Shown here: piece by piece, positions 1 to 8,187 of the stretch | How the letters are laid out: each line of letters begins with the position of its first letter | Numbering within the stretch: position 1 is the stretch's first letter | NCBI GenBank assembly: GCA_964625865.1 | Contig: CAZVEV010000122.1 | Coordinates: forward strand, 1-15,838 | Direction of reading: 5' to 3' | DNA length: 15,838 nt | Origin: CAZVEV01 sp964625865 | GTDB lineage: Bacteria > Planctomycetota > Phycisphaerae > SM23-33 | Position numbers and translations under genes: made by a program | Notes under the pieces: model-generated | What the model was told of the DNA's origin: nothing | Seen by the model: only the letters and a program-made list of their open reading frames with translations | Databases searched by the model: none

Positions 1-79
1 GGTGTAAACCATGTCCATGGACTGATCCGTAAACAATGTAATCGGATCGTACCCCAACCCGGCCCAGGGAACTGCGGCG

Positions 80-808
80 GTGAACATCGGCAGTATCGGG
101 ACGGCTGCTAACGGCACCTATCAGGACGATCCGGCGCCCGTGGCCGGTCTGCAGACGAGCGACACAGACAAGGCGATTTCCTTCGACGGGTCGGACGACG
201 TGACGGATACCAATAACTTCCCCGACCACGTGACCGTGCCGGACCACGCCCAGATCAACGATGGTAACACGCCTGACGACTACAGCATGGAACTGATCTT
301 CAACGCCTCGAACGTGACGACGCGCCAGGTGCTGTACGAACAGGGCGGCAAGACCAACGGGTTCAACATCTACATCGAGGGTAGCAAGGTCTACGGCGGC
401 GCGTGGAAGAACAACGTGAGTGATTTTGTGACGTTCCTGTCGGCCGCCATTGCCGCCGACACCACGTACCACGTGGTGTTCACGTGGAGCAACACCAACG
501 ATCGCGCGGTCCTCTACCTCGATGGAAGCGAAGCCGACTCCGTCACCAGCGCCGGGTACATCACACAAGCCAGCCACACCGGCGACAACGCCATTGGCGG
601 GACGCGGCAGGACACCCGTTTCGCCAGCGCCACCACCACGGGCGACGGCGACTTCGTCCAAGGCGCGACAATCGACGAAGTGGCCCTGTATGACGAGATA
701 GAGTTGTCTGCCGAACGCGTGGAGGCCCACTACAACGCCATCCCCGAACCGGCCACCCTGGCGCTGGCCGCGATCGGCCTGCTGGGGCTGCGGCGGCGAA
801 AACGGTGA
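80..808 (+). CDS. LamG-domain PEP-CTERM surface protein, 5' end missing or damaged
   Basis: Secreted-type LamG (concanavalin A-like jelly-roll) protein that would bind carbohydrate or matrix at the cell surface. Family-typical segments are KAISFDGSDD, a VTVPDH strand, YSMELIFNAS, TYHVVFTWS, AVLYLDGSEA and the closing strand TIDEVALYDEIELSAERVEAHYNA. It ends with the sorting tag IPEPATLALAAIGLLGLRRRKR, residues 221-242. The only usable start is GTG at 80, but this lies inside the LamG domain and no signal peptide precedes it. The same frame stays open back to base 26 and reads SYPNPAQGTAAVN, resembling the usual SYWRLDE-x-QGTTAVN opening. A TGA at 23-25 then blocks it. The real start is therefore upstream of the window, or the first bases are misassembled. 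It appears to be the first visible gene of a five-gene run; the next gene follows after 60 bp. The family call is firm; the start is not. Confidence 0.8.
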   Translation: MNIGSIGTAANGTYQDDPAPVAGLQTSDTDKAISFDGSDDVTDTNNFPDHVTVPDHAQINDGNTPDDYSMELIFNASNVTTRQVLYEQGGKTNGFNIYIEGSKVYGGAWKNNVSDFVTFLSAAIAADTTYHVVFTWSNTNDRAVLYLDGSEADSVTSAGYITQASHTGDNAIGGTRQDTRFASATTTGDGDFVQGATIDEVALYDEIELSAERVEAHYNAIPEPATLALAAIGLLGLRRRKR

Positions 809-868
809 CAGGGCTCTGAGAAGACGAACGAAACACGATGACGGACACAACGAATGTGAGGTAAGAAC

Positions 869-1810
869 ATGATGACCATCGCCAATCGCCGGAATCTCGT
901 GTGGCTGGCCGCCATCGGCGGACTGCTGGCGCTGACAGCCACTGCCCACGCCGCAACAGTCGATCCCAGCACCGTCAGCGGGCTTGTCGGCTGGTACGAC
1001 GCCCAGGCGCTCAGCGGCGCGGACGGCACATCGGTGACCACCTGGTCCGACAAGACCGGCGGGACCAACGTAGCGGCGAACGACTTGACCCAGGTCACCG
1101 GAGACAGGGGCCCTGACGAGACGCAGATCGCGGTGGCGCCGACGCTGCAGACGGTGACGCTCAACACGTACACGTATCGCATGGTCCAGTTCATCGACCA
1201 TACAACCGCCGAGGAATATGAACTCCTCATCGCTTCCGGACTCGTCAACGCGACGGACAACACCCGCACGATCATGACGGTCTACAAGGGCGGGATGGGC
1301 GGCACGGATACGCGCCCCCTCGGGTTTGGATCGAGCCTGCATGACGGGCTCAACACCAAGACTCACTGGAACCTGGGCACGGACGGCAACGGCACGTCGC
1401 GCTTCGACGGCGCGAAGATTGATTCGGGGTACTCAGCCGGACTGAACCGCAGCGCATTCGTCATCCGAACGGCCGTGATGGAGAGCAAGACGAGCTTCGA
1501 CGAATTCATCGACGTGCTCGACGGCGACTTCGCCGACAACCAGGTGCTCAGCAATGGGATCCCGACGAATGCTCTCAACGACATCACGGGCGACTTCCTC
1601 GTCGGCGACATGCACACCAACCAGCGAGGTGAAGGGACCTACGACGTGGGCTTCGAGATTCTCGAGATCCTCGTGTTCGACACCGCCCTCAGCACGGCCG
1701 ATCGCCAAGGTGTGCAAGACTACCTCGCCCTGAAGTACACGACCCCCGAGCCGGCGACCCTCGCCCTGGCGGCGATCGGCGTGCTCGGGCTGCGGCGGCG
1801 GAGGCGATGA
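869..1810 (+). CDS. LamG-like jelly-roll PEP-CTERM protein
   Basis: Exported surface protein of 313 residues. ATG 869 follows the ribosome site GAGGTAAG. Residues 1-28 form a Sec signal peptide (RR, hydrophobic core WLAAIGGLLAL, cleavage after AHA). The mature part has the hallmark pattern of planctomycete jelly-roll proteins: GLVGWYDAQ near residue 45, then TSVTTWSDKTGG, a MVQFIDH strand, a LVGDMHTN segment and the closing EILEILVFDTALSTADRQGVQDYLALKY. The last 22 residues are the tag PEPATLALAAIGVLGLRRRRR. Exosortase would recognise PEP, the hydrophobic helix and the basic tail. The ligand is unknown; a carbohydrate is the usual inference for this fold. It lies 60 bp after the previous gene and 30 bp before the next, so co-transcription is likely. 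Confidence 0.9.
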   Translation: MMTIANRRNLVWLAAIGGLLALTATAHAATVDPSTVSGLVGWYDAQALSGADGTSVTTWSDKTGGTNVAANDLTQVTGDRGPDETQIAVAPTLQTVTLNTYTYRMVQFIDHTTAEEYELLIASGLVNATDNTRTIMTVYKGGMGGTDTRPLGFGSSLHDGLNTKTHWNLGTDGNGTSRFDGAKIDSGYSAGLNRSAFVIRTAVMESKTSFDEFIDVLDGDFADNQVLSNGIPTNALNDITGDFLVGDMHTNQRGEGTYDVGFEILEILVFDTALSTADRQGVQDYLALKYTTPEPATLALAAIGVLGLRRRRR

Positions 1811-1840
1811 GCCGGGAGACCTCAAATGCGGGAGAATACA

Positions 1841-3295
1841 ATGTCTGATCTGAGAAGAGTTCTGATCGCCTGTGTGGGCGGCGTCGCACTGCTTTGCGCA
1901 GCGGGCACGAGCCAGGCCACGATTATCGATTTCACGTACACGCAGACCGACGCCTCGACCGGTGCGGGGACGATCAGCGGCGACATCGACGCATCCTCCG
2001 TCGGCGCGTCGGGTGTGCTCACCTTCAGCGGTGTGCTCCCTGCCGCGACGCTGATCCAGAAGGATACAACCACCGAACCGATCCCTGCCGGCATGGTCGG
2101 TTTCATGAACCCCGGCGGCAGCGACGCAAACCCCGGGGCGGATACCGGCTTCCACCTGGGGTGGACGGGAGAGGTGACTCTTGCCGCGACTGAGGGAACC
2201 ACGACGTACCTCGTCGATGTCCCGCTCCGGGTGCCCACCTCAGGACAGACCTTCTCCTACCAGTACAAACTCACCGACGACAACAGCAGCGTCGGCGGCT
2301 CGAACGACGCCGAGAACACGCATGCGACAGAGATCAAGAAAGTGGCCGGATGGATCGGCGAGAACAACGCTGGTCACCGCCATACGGGTGATGAAGTGCC
2401 GTGGGGGACAGGGACTGAGAGCCACACGACAAGCAAGAGCTTCACCGCGGGCACCGACGCACGCGGCGACCTGTTGGGAATCACCGTGGGCAACCGGGGT
2501 TCGCAGGAGGGGACGTTGACCGGCGTGGTCTTCGCTGACGAGGTGACCCTCAACGGCAAGCTCGACGCCGATGATAACACGCTGCGATCCTCCGGGCCGG
2601 ACATCATCGGATACGACACGAGCGACTACGTGGTGGAGAACACCGCCGAGTCGGTGACTCTCGCCGGCTTCACGGTCCGCGACAATGCCAATCGCACGCT
2701 GGTCGCCACCGTCGGGGGCGAGAGGGGCGATACCATCGCTTCACTGACGTTCGGCGGGACGCCCCTGACTCAGGCGGCGATAAGCGACGCCGGTTCCACC
2801 CACGCATCGGTCTGGTACCTGGACCTTGCCGACACCGGCGGACCGATCACGGGCGATCTCGTGCTGACGTGGAGTGGAACCAGCAACGGCTTCTACCTCG
2901 GCGCGATCAGCCTGCACAACGTCAAGCCCGGCGGCCCGGTTGACACCGATGACGGAGGCAACGATTCGGGAAGCGACATCACGCTGACCTATCCGAGCGC
3001 GTCGGCCGGTGACATGATCGTCGAATCGGCCGCGGGGCAGAGCGGCACGATCACACCGCCGGCCGGCCTCGGCGTCCTGTACAACGCCAACGAGAGCAGC
3101 GGCGGGGGCTACTCCGCGGCGGCCGGACGCGAACTGATCGCCGACGACGGCAGCGAGAGCAATACATGGCAGTATGCCCTGGGCAGTGGTCCGCGGGCCC
3201 GTGCGGCCGGCGCACTGTTTGTCGTTGTCCCCGAGCCGTCCACACTCGCCTTGGCGGCGATCGGCCTGGCGGGGCTGCGGCGGCGGAAGCGATGA
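1841..3295 (+). CDS. PEP-CTERM protein of unknown function, multi-domain beta-rich
   Basis: Exported protein of 484 residues. I chose ATG 1841 because GGGAG at 1830-1834 sits at the right distance. An in-frame ATG at 1826 would add five residues and has no ribosome site. The signal peptide is residues 1-26 (RRVLIACVGGVALLCAAG, cleavage near SQA). Residues about 30-235 are a beta-rich region without a motif I recognise. Residues about 250-460 look like a second module with alternating strands (TLVATVGGERG, IASLTFGGTPLTQAAI, ASVWYLDLADTGGPITGDLVLTWSG, GFYLGAISLHNV). Similar segments occur in other planctomycete secreted proteins. A DTDDGGNDSGSD stretch resembles a calcium-binding or linker element. 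The tag is VPEPSTLALAAIGLAGLRRRKR. Biochemical function unknown. It is the third gene of the run. Confidence 0.88.
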   Translation: MSDLRRVLIACVGGVALLCAAGTSQATIIDFTYTQTDASTGAGTISGDIDASSVGASGVLTFSGVLPAATLIQKDTTTEPIPAGMVGFMNPGGSDANPGADTGFHLGWTGEVTLAATEGTTTYLVDVPLRVPTSGQTFSYQYKLTDDNSSVGGSNDAENTHATEIKKVAGWIGENNAGHRHTGDEVPWGTGTESHTTSKSFTAGTDARGDLLGITVGNRGSQEGTLTGVVFADEVTLNGKLDADDNTLRSSGPDIIGYDTSDYVVENTAESVTLAGFTVRDNANRTLVATVGGERGDTIASLTFGGTPLTQAAISDAGSTHASVWYLDLADTGGPITGDLVLTWSGTSNGFYLGAISLHNVKPGGPVDTDDGGNDSGSDITLTYPSASAGDMIVESAAGQSGTITPPAGLGVLYNANESSGGGYSAAAGRELIADDGSESNTWQYALGSGPRARAAGALFVVVPEPSTLALAAIGLAGLRRRKR

Positions 3296-3353
3296 GATGG
3301 CAGACTGGACAACCTAAGAAACCAAACTTCCCGCAAACGGAACGAGGAAAAAG

Positions 3354-4214
3354 ATGGACATGACTCAAACCGCGACGATGTTTCGGCTTTTGCTCGCGAC
3401 GGCCGTGTTGGCGCTGCCGGCAGCATCGGCGTTGGCGGCCCCCGTTCGCATTGTGGATGACAACTTCAACGGTGCCGGTGAAACACCCGGTGATGATGCC
3501 GCCGTTGCCAAGGACGTCGCCTGGAGCAAAGTGCAGTCCAGCAGCGGGGCACTGTCCATTGGAGCGTCCGGGGTCGGTGGCACGAAAGCCCTCAAAGACG
3601 GAGACTCTGGTAACAAGTACCGCGGGGCAGTCGGGCAACTCTCTTCCACGTTCGTGTTGAGCGACGTCGGCGATTCGATTGTGCTCGAAGCCGATTTCAA
3701 GTCGAACAACGCTCCTGCGCTTCCCGGCTCTGGTGACGCAGACGGGTATCGCGTCGGGCTGTTCGCGCCGAGCGGCACGGATACCGGGTACTTCATCGAT
3801 ATCGGCGTGCAGAAGCAGGACAATACGGGCTTCGAATCGCTGACGCTCGAGGAAGACGCCGGCGGAGCGAACCTGGCCGGCAACGACGCAAACAGTGTCG
3901 TTCGCGATTCCATCGGCTCCAACCCGCCCGTGATCAACGACAACAACTATCGCCACTTCAAGCTTACGCTCACGAAGACGGCCATGGGCGTGCAGGTTGA
4001 CGGCGACTACGAAAACGGCGCCCATACGTTGAGCTATCACGATACAACTTCGCCGGTTACCAGCATCGACCGCATCTACTTCGGCACGGGAAACCACAGC
4101 GTTGATTACTGGATGGACAACGTGACGGTGGACGTGGAAGACATCCCCGAGCCGTCGACCCTCGCCCTGGCCGCGATCGGCCTGCTGGGCCTGCGACGAC
4201 GGCGGAGGCGATAG
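3354..4214 (+). CDS. Jelly-roll PEP-CTERM protein of unknown function
   Basis: Exported protein of 286 residues. ATG 3354 follows GAGGAAAAA, an adequate ribosome site. The signal peptide is residues 1-28 (FRLLLATAVLALPAASALA). The mature part begins VRIVDDNFNGAG, a typical opening of secreted beta-sandwich domains, and ends with the strand pair DRIYFGTGNHS and VDYWMDNVTVDVEDI. This is the classic final strand of carbohydrate-binding-like sandwiches. Internal strands include SIVLEADFKSN, GYRVGLFAPSG and HFKLTLTKTAMGVQVDGDYE. The tag IPEPSTLALAAIGLLGLRRRRRR is nearly identical in DNA to that of the following gene. No catalytic residues are recognisable; a binding or matrix role is inferred. It is the fourth gene of the run, 58 bp after the third and 51 bp before the fifth. 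Confidence 0.88.
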   Translation: MDMTQTATMFRLLLATAVLALPAASALAAPVRIVDDNFNGAGETPGDDAAVAKDVAWSKVQSSSGALSIGASGVGGTKALKDGDSGNKYRGAVGQLSSTFVLSDVGDSIVLEADFKSNNAPALPGSGDADGYRVGLFAPSGTDTGYFIDIGVQKQDNTGFESLTLEEDAGGANLAGNDANSVVRDSIGSNPPVINDNNYRHFKLTLTKTAMGVQVDGDYENGAHTLSYHDTTSPVTSIDRIYFGTGNHSVDYWMDNVTVDVEDIPEPSTLALAAIGLLGLRRRRRR

Positions 4215-4265
4215 GGCCTTCCTTGATCGACAGAGAACGGACGACACGTCCGCGGGAGACAGACC

Positions 4266-5342
4266 ATGATGGTGACAAAACACAATCCAATCGGCAGACG
4301 ATGCCTGGGGCTGGCGCTGGCGTTTTCGATCGTGGCAGGGGTCGGCCAGTCCGCCCGTGCCGCCATCATCGCCGACCTGGTGTCCTACTGGAAGTTGGAT
4401 GAGACCAGCGGGACGACCGCGACGGACTCCGAGGGGTCCAATGACGGCACGCGAAACGGGCCGGACCTCAATCAGACGGGCATCGTCGGGCTGAAGAAGG
4501 CCTACGACTGGGAGGGATCCGAGAATGACGACGTGACCGTGGGCAACGGTTTCTCGGCCGTCTTCGGGGGCAATACCGCGATGACGATTTCCGCCTGGAT
4601 CAAGGCCGAGTCGATCCGATCCAGCGGCCCCAGCCACGGCGGGACGGGCAACACCGGCAACACGATCATCCAGGGCCGCGCCACGAAAGACGCCCTGGAG
4701 TTCCAGTTGGGCGGCAACGATGAACTGGGGCTGTTTCTCCGCTACGGCAACAACAGCGGCAACGTCACGCAGACCAGCACGACCACCAGTCCCATCTCTA
4801 CCGGCGTGTGGTATCACGTGGCGGCCACGTTCGACAGCGCGCTGTCGGGCGACGAAATCAAGCTGTTCGTCGACGGGCAACTGGTCAAGTCCGCCTCCAC
4901 GAGCCAGACCAACATCGACTCGGCCACCGGCGACAACGGGCTGGGCATCGGCCAGTTCGTGCTCAATAACACCAACACGTTCGACGGGCTGATCGACGAC
5001 CTGGGCGCGTGGGATGCGGCCAAGTCGCTCAAGGAGTTGGCTGCCGTTCATGCGATGGGTCGTTTCGAGGCCCTGGCGCTTGATGACAGCGGAATCAACG
5101 ACCTGATCACCGCCTTTGATGCAGGAAGCGGGAACTCGACGGTCATCAACGGCAACATCTGGGAGCACACGGCCGGGTTGACCGGCGGCCTGGGCGCGAC
5201 GGGCGGAACGGCCGACACCGACGCCTGGGTCATCCTCGACGATTCCGGGAACGGAATGCAGATCATCCCCGAGCCGTCGACCCTGGCCCTGGCCGCGGTC
5301 GGCCTGCTGGGCCTGCGACGGCGTCGTAGACCCTGTCGCTAG
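4266..5342 (+). CDS. LamG-domain PEP-CTERM surface protein
   Basis: Exported LamG protein of 358 residues. ATG 4266 is preceded by GGGAGACA; a second ATG follows directly. The signal peptide is residues 1-32 (LGLALAFSIVAGVGQSARA). A complete LamG domain spans about 36-265: ADLVSYWKLDETSGTTATDS at its start, MTISAWIKAES, VWYHVAATFDS, IKLFVDGQLVKSAS, and GLIDDLGAWDAAKSLKELAAVHAMG at its end. It is a useful template for what is missing from the gene at 80. Residues about 270-335 form a short extra module ending in DTDAWVILDDSGNGMQI. The tag is IPEPSTLALAAVGLLGLRRRRRPCR; the additional PCR end is slightly unusual. It is the last gene of the first run: a repeat tract and a new promoter follow. Confidence 0.92.
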   Translation: MMVTKHNPIGRRCLGLALAFSIVAGVGQSARAAIIADLVSYWKLDETSGTTATDSEGSNDGTRNGPDLNQTGIVGLKKAYDWEGSENDDVTVGNGFSAVFGGNTAMTISAWIKAESIRSSGPSHGGTGNTGNTIIQGRATKDALEFQLGGNDELGLFLRYGNNSGNVTQTSTTTSPISTGVWYHVAATFDSALSGDEIKLFVDGQLVKSASTSQTNIDSATGDNGLGIGQFVLNNTNTFDGLIDDLGAWDAAKSLKELAAVHAMGRFEALALDDSGINDLITAFDAGSGNSTVINGNIWEHTAGLTGGLGATGGTADTDAWVILDDSGNGMQIIPEPSTLALAAVGLLGLRRRRRPCR

Positions 5343-5343
5343 A

Positions 5344-5407
5344 CCCTGAGCATTGTCGAAGGGAGCATTGCCGAAGGGAGCGTGTCGAAGGGAGCTTGTC
5401 GAAGGGC
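5344..5407 (+). repeat. Imperfect 14-15-bp tandem repeat, four units
   Basis: Starting two bases after the previous stop codon, CCCTGAGC leads into four head-to-tail units: GCATTGTCGAAGGGA (5350), GCATTGCCGAAGGGA (5365), GCGTGTCGAAGGGA (5380) and GCTTGTCGAAGGGC (5394). The combination CCCTGAGC plus TTGTCGAAGGG resembles a short, partly palindromic intergenic repeat (CCCTTCGACAAGCTCAGGG) that I know as common in many environmental bacteria. Unit lengths of 15, 15, 14 and 14 show that it is not coding. It could act as a transcript-end structure or simply be a spreading repeat. Confidence 0.75.
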
Positions 5408-5430
5408 AGGCGCACCTAGCCGAAACGGGG

Positions 5431-5463
5431 CCGAAAAAAGCACGTCAGGGGTCGGTTTTTCTC
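5431..5463 (+). promoter_or_regulatory. A-tract/T-tract element next to the -35 box
   Basis: A run of six A at 5434-5439 and a run of five T at 5456-5460 flank a GC-rich stretch; GAAAAA and TTTTTC can pair. The T run plus CTC directly abuts the -35 hexamer of the following promoter. The same arrangement, with a stronger 11-bp pairing, is found before the promoter at 14566. It may be a terminator of the upstream run, an upstream promoter element, or both. Confidence 0.4.
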
Positions 5464-5492
5464 TTGCAAAGATCGCGGTGACGAGGTATGCT
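5464..5492 (+). promoter_or_regulatory. Sigma70-type promoter (TTGCAA, 17 bp, TATGCT)
   Basis: TTGCAA at 5464-5469 and TATGCT at 5487-5492 are separated by exactly 17 bp. It lies 130 bp upstream of the start codon at 5622 and shares the TTTTTCTC lead-in with the promoters at 9995 and 14566. It would drive the two-gene unit 5622-7982. Confidence 0.65.
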
Positions 5493-5498
5493 TATTTT

Positions 5499-5621
5499 CA
5501 GAGTTTGTCCCCCGAGGCGGGATCCGTATAGAGCCGGTGGCTGGCGAGGTTATCTGAAGGTCGGAGGCTTCGCCCTATCCGTCAGAAGGGCTGTAGGTTT
5601 CTGCACATCGAGGAGAGTGAC
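5499..5621 (+). promoter_or_regulatory. Structured 5' leader, copy A of a recurring module
   Basis: Untranslated leader of about 120 nt. A first small hairpin, CCCG-AGG-CGGG, lies at 5511-5521. A second hairpin pairs GGCGA (5543-5547) with TCGCC (5570-5574). Its loop resembles that of the leader at 14601: GGCGAGGT, then about 12 variable bases, then GGAGG just before the closing arm. The ribosome site GAGGAGAG precedes ATG 5622. I do not recognise a known riboswitch class. Confidence 0.45.
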
Positions 5622-6491
5622 ATGAGAAGGAACGGTCTTCTTGCCTGTCTTGCAGTGGCGACACTGCTCTCTGCGCCAGCCTCTGCCCACGCGGCGATGG
5701 TGGTCGTCAATGGCGATTTCTCGAACACGACCGTCGGGGGCAATACCCCGGGCACGGATGACAGCGACTGGCAACAGGTGATTGTAACGGGCACGCCTGA
5801 GAACATCGCCCCGGGTGACGCTACGACGTATTCGGTGCATGCCAAGATCGCCACCAAGGCCGAGGCCCTCGGCTACACGTGGCTGACCGTCGGTACCGGA
5901 TGGGGCGCGACAATCAAGCCGGCAGACATCGGCGGCGCGCACGGCGGGATCGCCCAGATGGCGGGTACCCAGACCGGCTCACGGAATCGCACCATCGTGC
6001 AGTTCATCGAGAACACGGCCGGTGACAGCGGCGACTTCGAACTGAAGTTCGACGTGGATTTCACGGACGGCTCGGCAACGGACACGAAGAACGTCGCCCG
6101 CGTGTGGGGCATCACCGACGGCGGGAACGGCGACTGGTCCTTCTCGACTGAGTTGAATCTTCAGGCCAAGCCCGATCAGACGGTGGCCCTGAACGCCGAC
6201 GACGGCGATTCGATCACCGTGCTGGCGACATTCAACGAGACGGCCGGCACGTCCGGCTGGGAATCGAAATCACTGCCCTTCTCCACGGGGACGACGGTCT
6301 ACGACTGCATCGCCGTGGCGTTCGGCCTGGACAGCTTCAACGCCGGCGGGTCGAACAACGACTCGTGGCAACTGGATAATGTCTCCATCATCCCCGAGCC
6401 GGCCACTCTCGCCCTGGCAAGCGTCGGCCTGCTGGGGCTGCGCCGGAAGAGGCGTTCAAGGGCGGTTAGGATAGGATATCGAAGCGACTGA
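5622..6491 (+). CDS. Jelly-roll PEP-CTERM protein of unknown function
   Basis: Exported protein of 289 residues. ATG 5622 has a strong GAGGAGAG ribosome site. The signal peptide is residues 1-24 (RRNGLLACLAVATLLSAPASAHA). The mature protein opens with MVVVNGDFSNTTVGG, the usual first strand of secreted beta-sandwich domains of the carbohydrate-binding type. It closes with DSFNAGGSNNDSWQLDNVSI, the matching final strand with the W-x-L-DNV pattern. No catalytic motif is visible. The tag IPEPATLALASVGLLGLRRKRR is followed by an extra SRAVRIGYRSD, so the basic tail is longer than in its neighbours. It is the first gene of a two-gene unit behind its own promoter; the next gene starts 45 bp later. 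Confidence 0.88.
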   Translation: MRRNGLLACLAVATLLSAPASAHAAMVVVNGDFSNTTVGGNTPGTDDSDWQQVIVTGTPENIAPGDATTYSVHAKIATKAEALGYTWLTVGTGWGATIKPADIGGAHGGIAQMAGTQTGSRNRTIVQFIENTAGDSGDFELKFDVDFTDGSATDTKNVARVWGITDGGNGDWSFSTELNLQAKPDQTVALNADDGDSITVLATFNETAGTSGWESKSLPFSTGTTVYDCIAVAFGLDSFNAGGSNNDSWQLDNVSIIPEPATLALASVGLLGLRRKRRSRAVRIGYRSD

Positions 6492-6536
6492 CGATCGCCG
6501 TCGCTGCAATGTGGTTTCACTGAAAGAGCGAAAGCC

Positions 6537-7982
6537 ATGTCAATTCTGATGAAAGACGGTATGTCGACGTCGAACCGCACGCCGGCGGTCGTACTGATCT
6601 TGGCCGCCCTGATCGCGGCGCTTGTCCCGTCGGCATCGCGGGCGGCGACCATCGTTCAGGACCAGTTCCTCTCCGGATCGACCCCGACGTCGGGCGAATA
6701 CGTCGACGGGGCCGTGCTGAACGGCGCCGGTCCGACCGGCGGGACGATCCTCGGGTTCACGGGCACGTGGACGGCCAACAACGATGGACAGTGGGGCATC
6801 ATGCGGAGCTACGGCGCGGGCCTCAGCTACCTGGTCGGCACGCATCAACTGGACTCGGCCGGCGGCGCCATTCGCTGGGTCCGCAGCGCCGGGAGCAACT
6901 CTCCCAAGAACAACCAGCGCAGCAACGGAGACACCACCGCGCGGAACGAATGGTTCGTCAGTGCGTTGATCCGGTACCAGGACGGCGGGAACAGCCGCGA
7001 CGTGGACCTGCAACTGCAGTTCAACCCCTCCGGCGAGCAGTTGAACATCGGCATCGCCAGCCGCAACGCCTATATCGAGAGCGTCTCGGACACGGCCACG
7101 CTGGCCGACAACACAACCCACCTTCTGGTAGCCCGCATTTATGATCATGCTGGCGGTTCCACCGACAACGTCGAGCTTTGGGTCAATCCGCAGGACCTGT
7201 CGGTCGACGGCGGCGGAAATCCCAACGCCCCGGCCACGCTGTCGGGCACAACCGACAGCAACACCGTGTACTCAGCCGGAAGCGACGTCGACTACGTCAA
7301 CGTCCGTCCGAACTGGGGCGGCAATACGCCGCTGAGAGTCGACGAGATCCGCGTCGGCGAGACCTGGGCCGACGTGGTCCCCTACACCACCGTGCCCCTG
7401 CCGATCGCCTCCTACCACTTCACCGGAGGGTCTGACGCCTCCAGTGATGTCGAGCCGCTGGCGACCGCACTGGCGTGGGATGACAGCCGACTCGGCGGCA
7501 TCGACAGCAGCAGCGCGACCGCGTATGTTCAGACGGGCCAGACTTCCGGGACCACGCTGGCCGCGGCGATCGCGAGCGACGACTACCATTCGTTCACGGT
7601 AGAGCCGAACGGCAATACGATGGATCTCACGTCGCTGACGTTCGACCATTTGTTCGAGAATGGTCACAACACCTTCGACTTTGACGTGTACGTGATGACC
7701 AGCGAAACCGGCTTCACCGACGGCGACGAGATCGCCTTCTTCCGGTTCAGCGACGCGGGCGACCACGCCGCGAGTCGGACGGTGGACCTGGGCGGCCCGG
7801 CATTCCAGGGCCTGACCGACGACCTGGAGATACGTTTCTACTTTGCGGACCCCTCGACGGCCTCGAACCGCCTCCACCGGCTGGACAGCGTCGTGCTGAA
7901 CGGCGTCGTCGTGCCCGAACCGGCCACCCTTGCCCTCGCCGCGGTCGGCCTGCTGGGCCTGCGGCGCCGGCGCAGACGGTAG
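6537..7982 (+). CDS. Two-domain beta-rich PEP-CTERM protein
   Basis: Exported protein of 481 residues. ATG 6537 has only a moderate AAAGAG-like ribosome site; ATG 6561 (MSTSNRTPAVV) is an alternative that keeps the whole signal peptide (PAVVLILAALIAALVPSASRA). The first domain, about 37-280, runs from TIVQDQFLSG to LRVDEIRVGETWADVVPY. It has the strand order of LamG-like sandwiches (EWFVSALIRYQDGG, VDLQLQFNPSG, HLLVARIYDHAGG, NVELWVNPQDLSVDGGG). The second, about 288-458, starts IASYHFTGGSDASSDVEP and ends RLHRLDSVVLNGVV; it resembles modules often appended to secreted planctomycete proteins. The tag is VPEPATLALAAVGLLGLRRRRRR. No enzyme motif is seen. The stop codon is also the first three bases of an inverted repeat. 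Confidence 0.88.
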   Translation: MSILMKDGMSTSNRTPAVVLILAALIAALVPSASRAATIVQDQFLSGSTPTSGEYVDGAVLNGAGPTGGTILGFTGTWTANNDGQWGIMRSYGAGLSYLVGTHQLDSAGGAIRWVRSAGSNSPKNNQRSNGDTTARNEWFVSALIRYQDGGNSRDVDLQLQFNPSGEQLNIGIASRNAYIESVSDTATLADNTTHLLVARIYDHAGGSTDNVELWVNPQDLSVDGGGNPNAPATLSGTTDSNTVYSAGSDVDYVNVRPNWGGNTPLRVDEIRVGETWADVVPYTTVPLPIASYHFTGGSDASSDVEPLATALAWDDSRLGGIDSSSATAYVQTGQTSGTTLAAAIASDDYHSFTVEPNGNTMDLTSLTFDHLFENGHNTFDFDVYVMTSETGFTDGDEIAFFRFSDAGDHAASRTVDLGGPAFQGLTDDLEIRFYFADPSTASNRLHRLDSVVLNGVVVPEPATLALAAVGLLGLRRRRRR

Positions 7983-8064
7983 ACGCGGCATCTTGCCGCG
8001 TTGACGGGACTGCAAGCGAAACGTCCGGCCGCATGGGAAGACACGCGGCAAGATGCCGCGTCTA
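7980..8064 (+). repeat. 22-bp perfect inverted repeat, each arm itself a hairpin
   Basis: The arms 7980-8001 and 8043-8064 are exact reverse complements, 41 bases apart. Each arm contains ACGCGGCA-TCT-TGCCGCGT (or its complement), an 8-bp stem with a 3-base loop. The left arm begins with the TAG stop of the preceding gene. The likely role is transcript termination or mRNA end protection between two convergent genes, or a REP-type mobile palindrome. No T-run follows, so it is not a typical intrinsic terminator. Confidence 0.75.
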
Positions 8065-8187
8065 CAGTACCGGACATCACGAACTCTCGCCGGTCTTTCT
8101 TGAGGAACCCCGTCAGGCCGGGCGGCGCGGAAAAGCTGATCGCCATGGCGGTCTGACGGATGGGCCGCTCGGTTGCCTGCTGTACCG
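8065..8187. other. Intergenic stretch with no recognisable feature
   Basis: Between the inverted repeat and the start of the assembly artefact I see no gene, promoter or RNA. Open frames here have no start signal and no protein-like composition. After removing the artefact, the true spacing between the convergent genes would be about 277 bp. Confidence 0.5.

Noticed and set aside
3051..5168. 705-codon minus-strand open frame
   Set aside because: It is antisense to three good PEP-CTERM genes and has no domain-like sequence. It is a by-product of high GC.
5344..5407. Possible CRISPR array
   Set aside because: The units are adjacent 14-15-mers without spacers and there are no cas genes.
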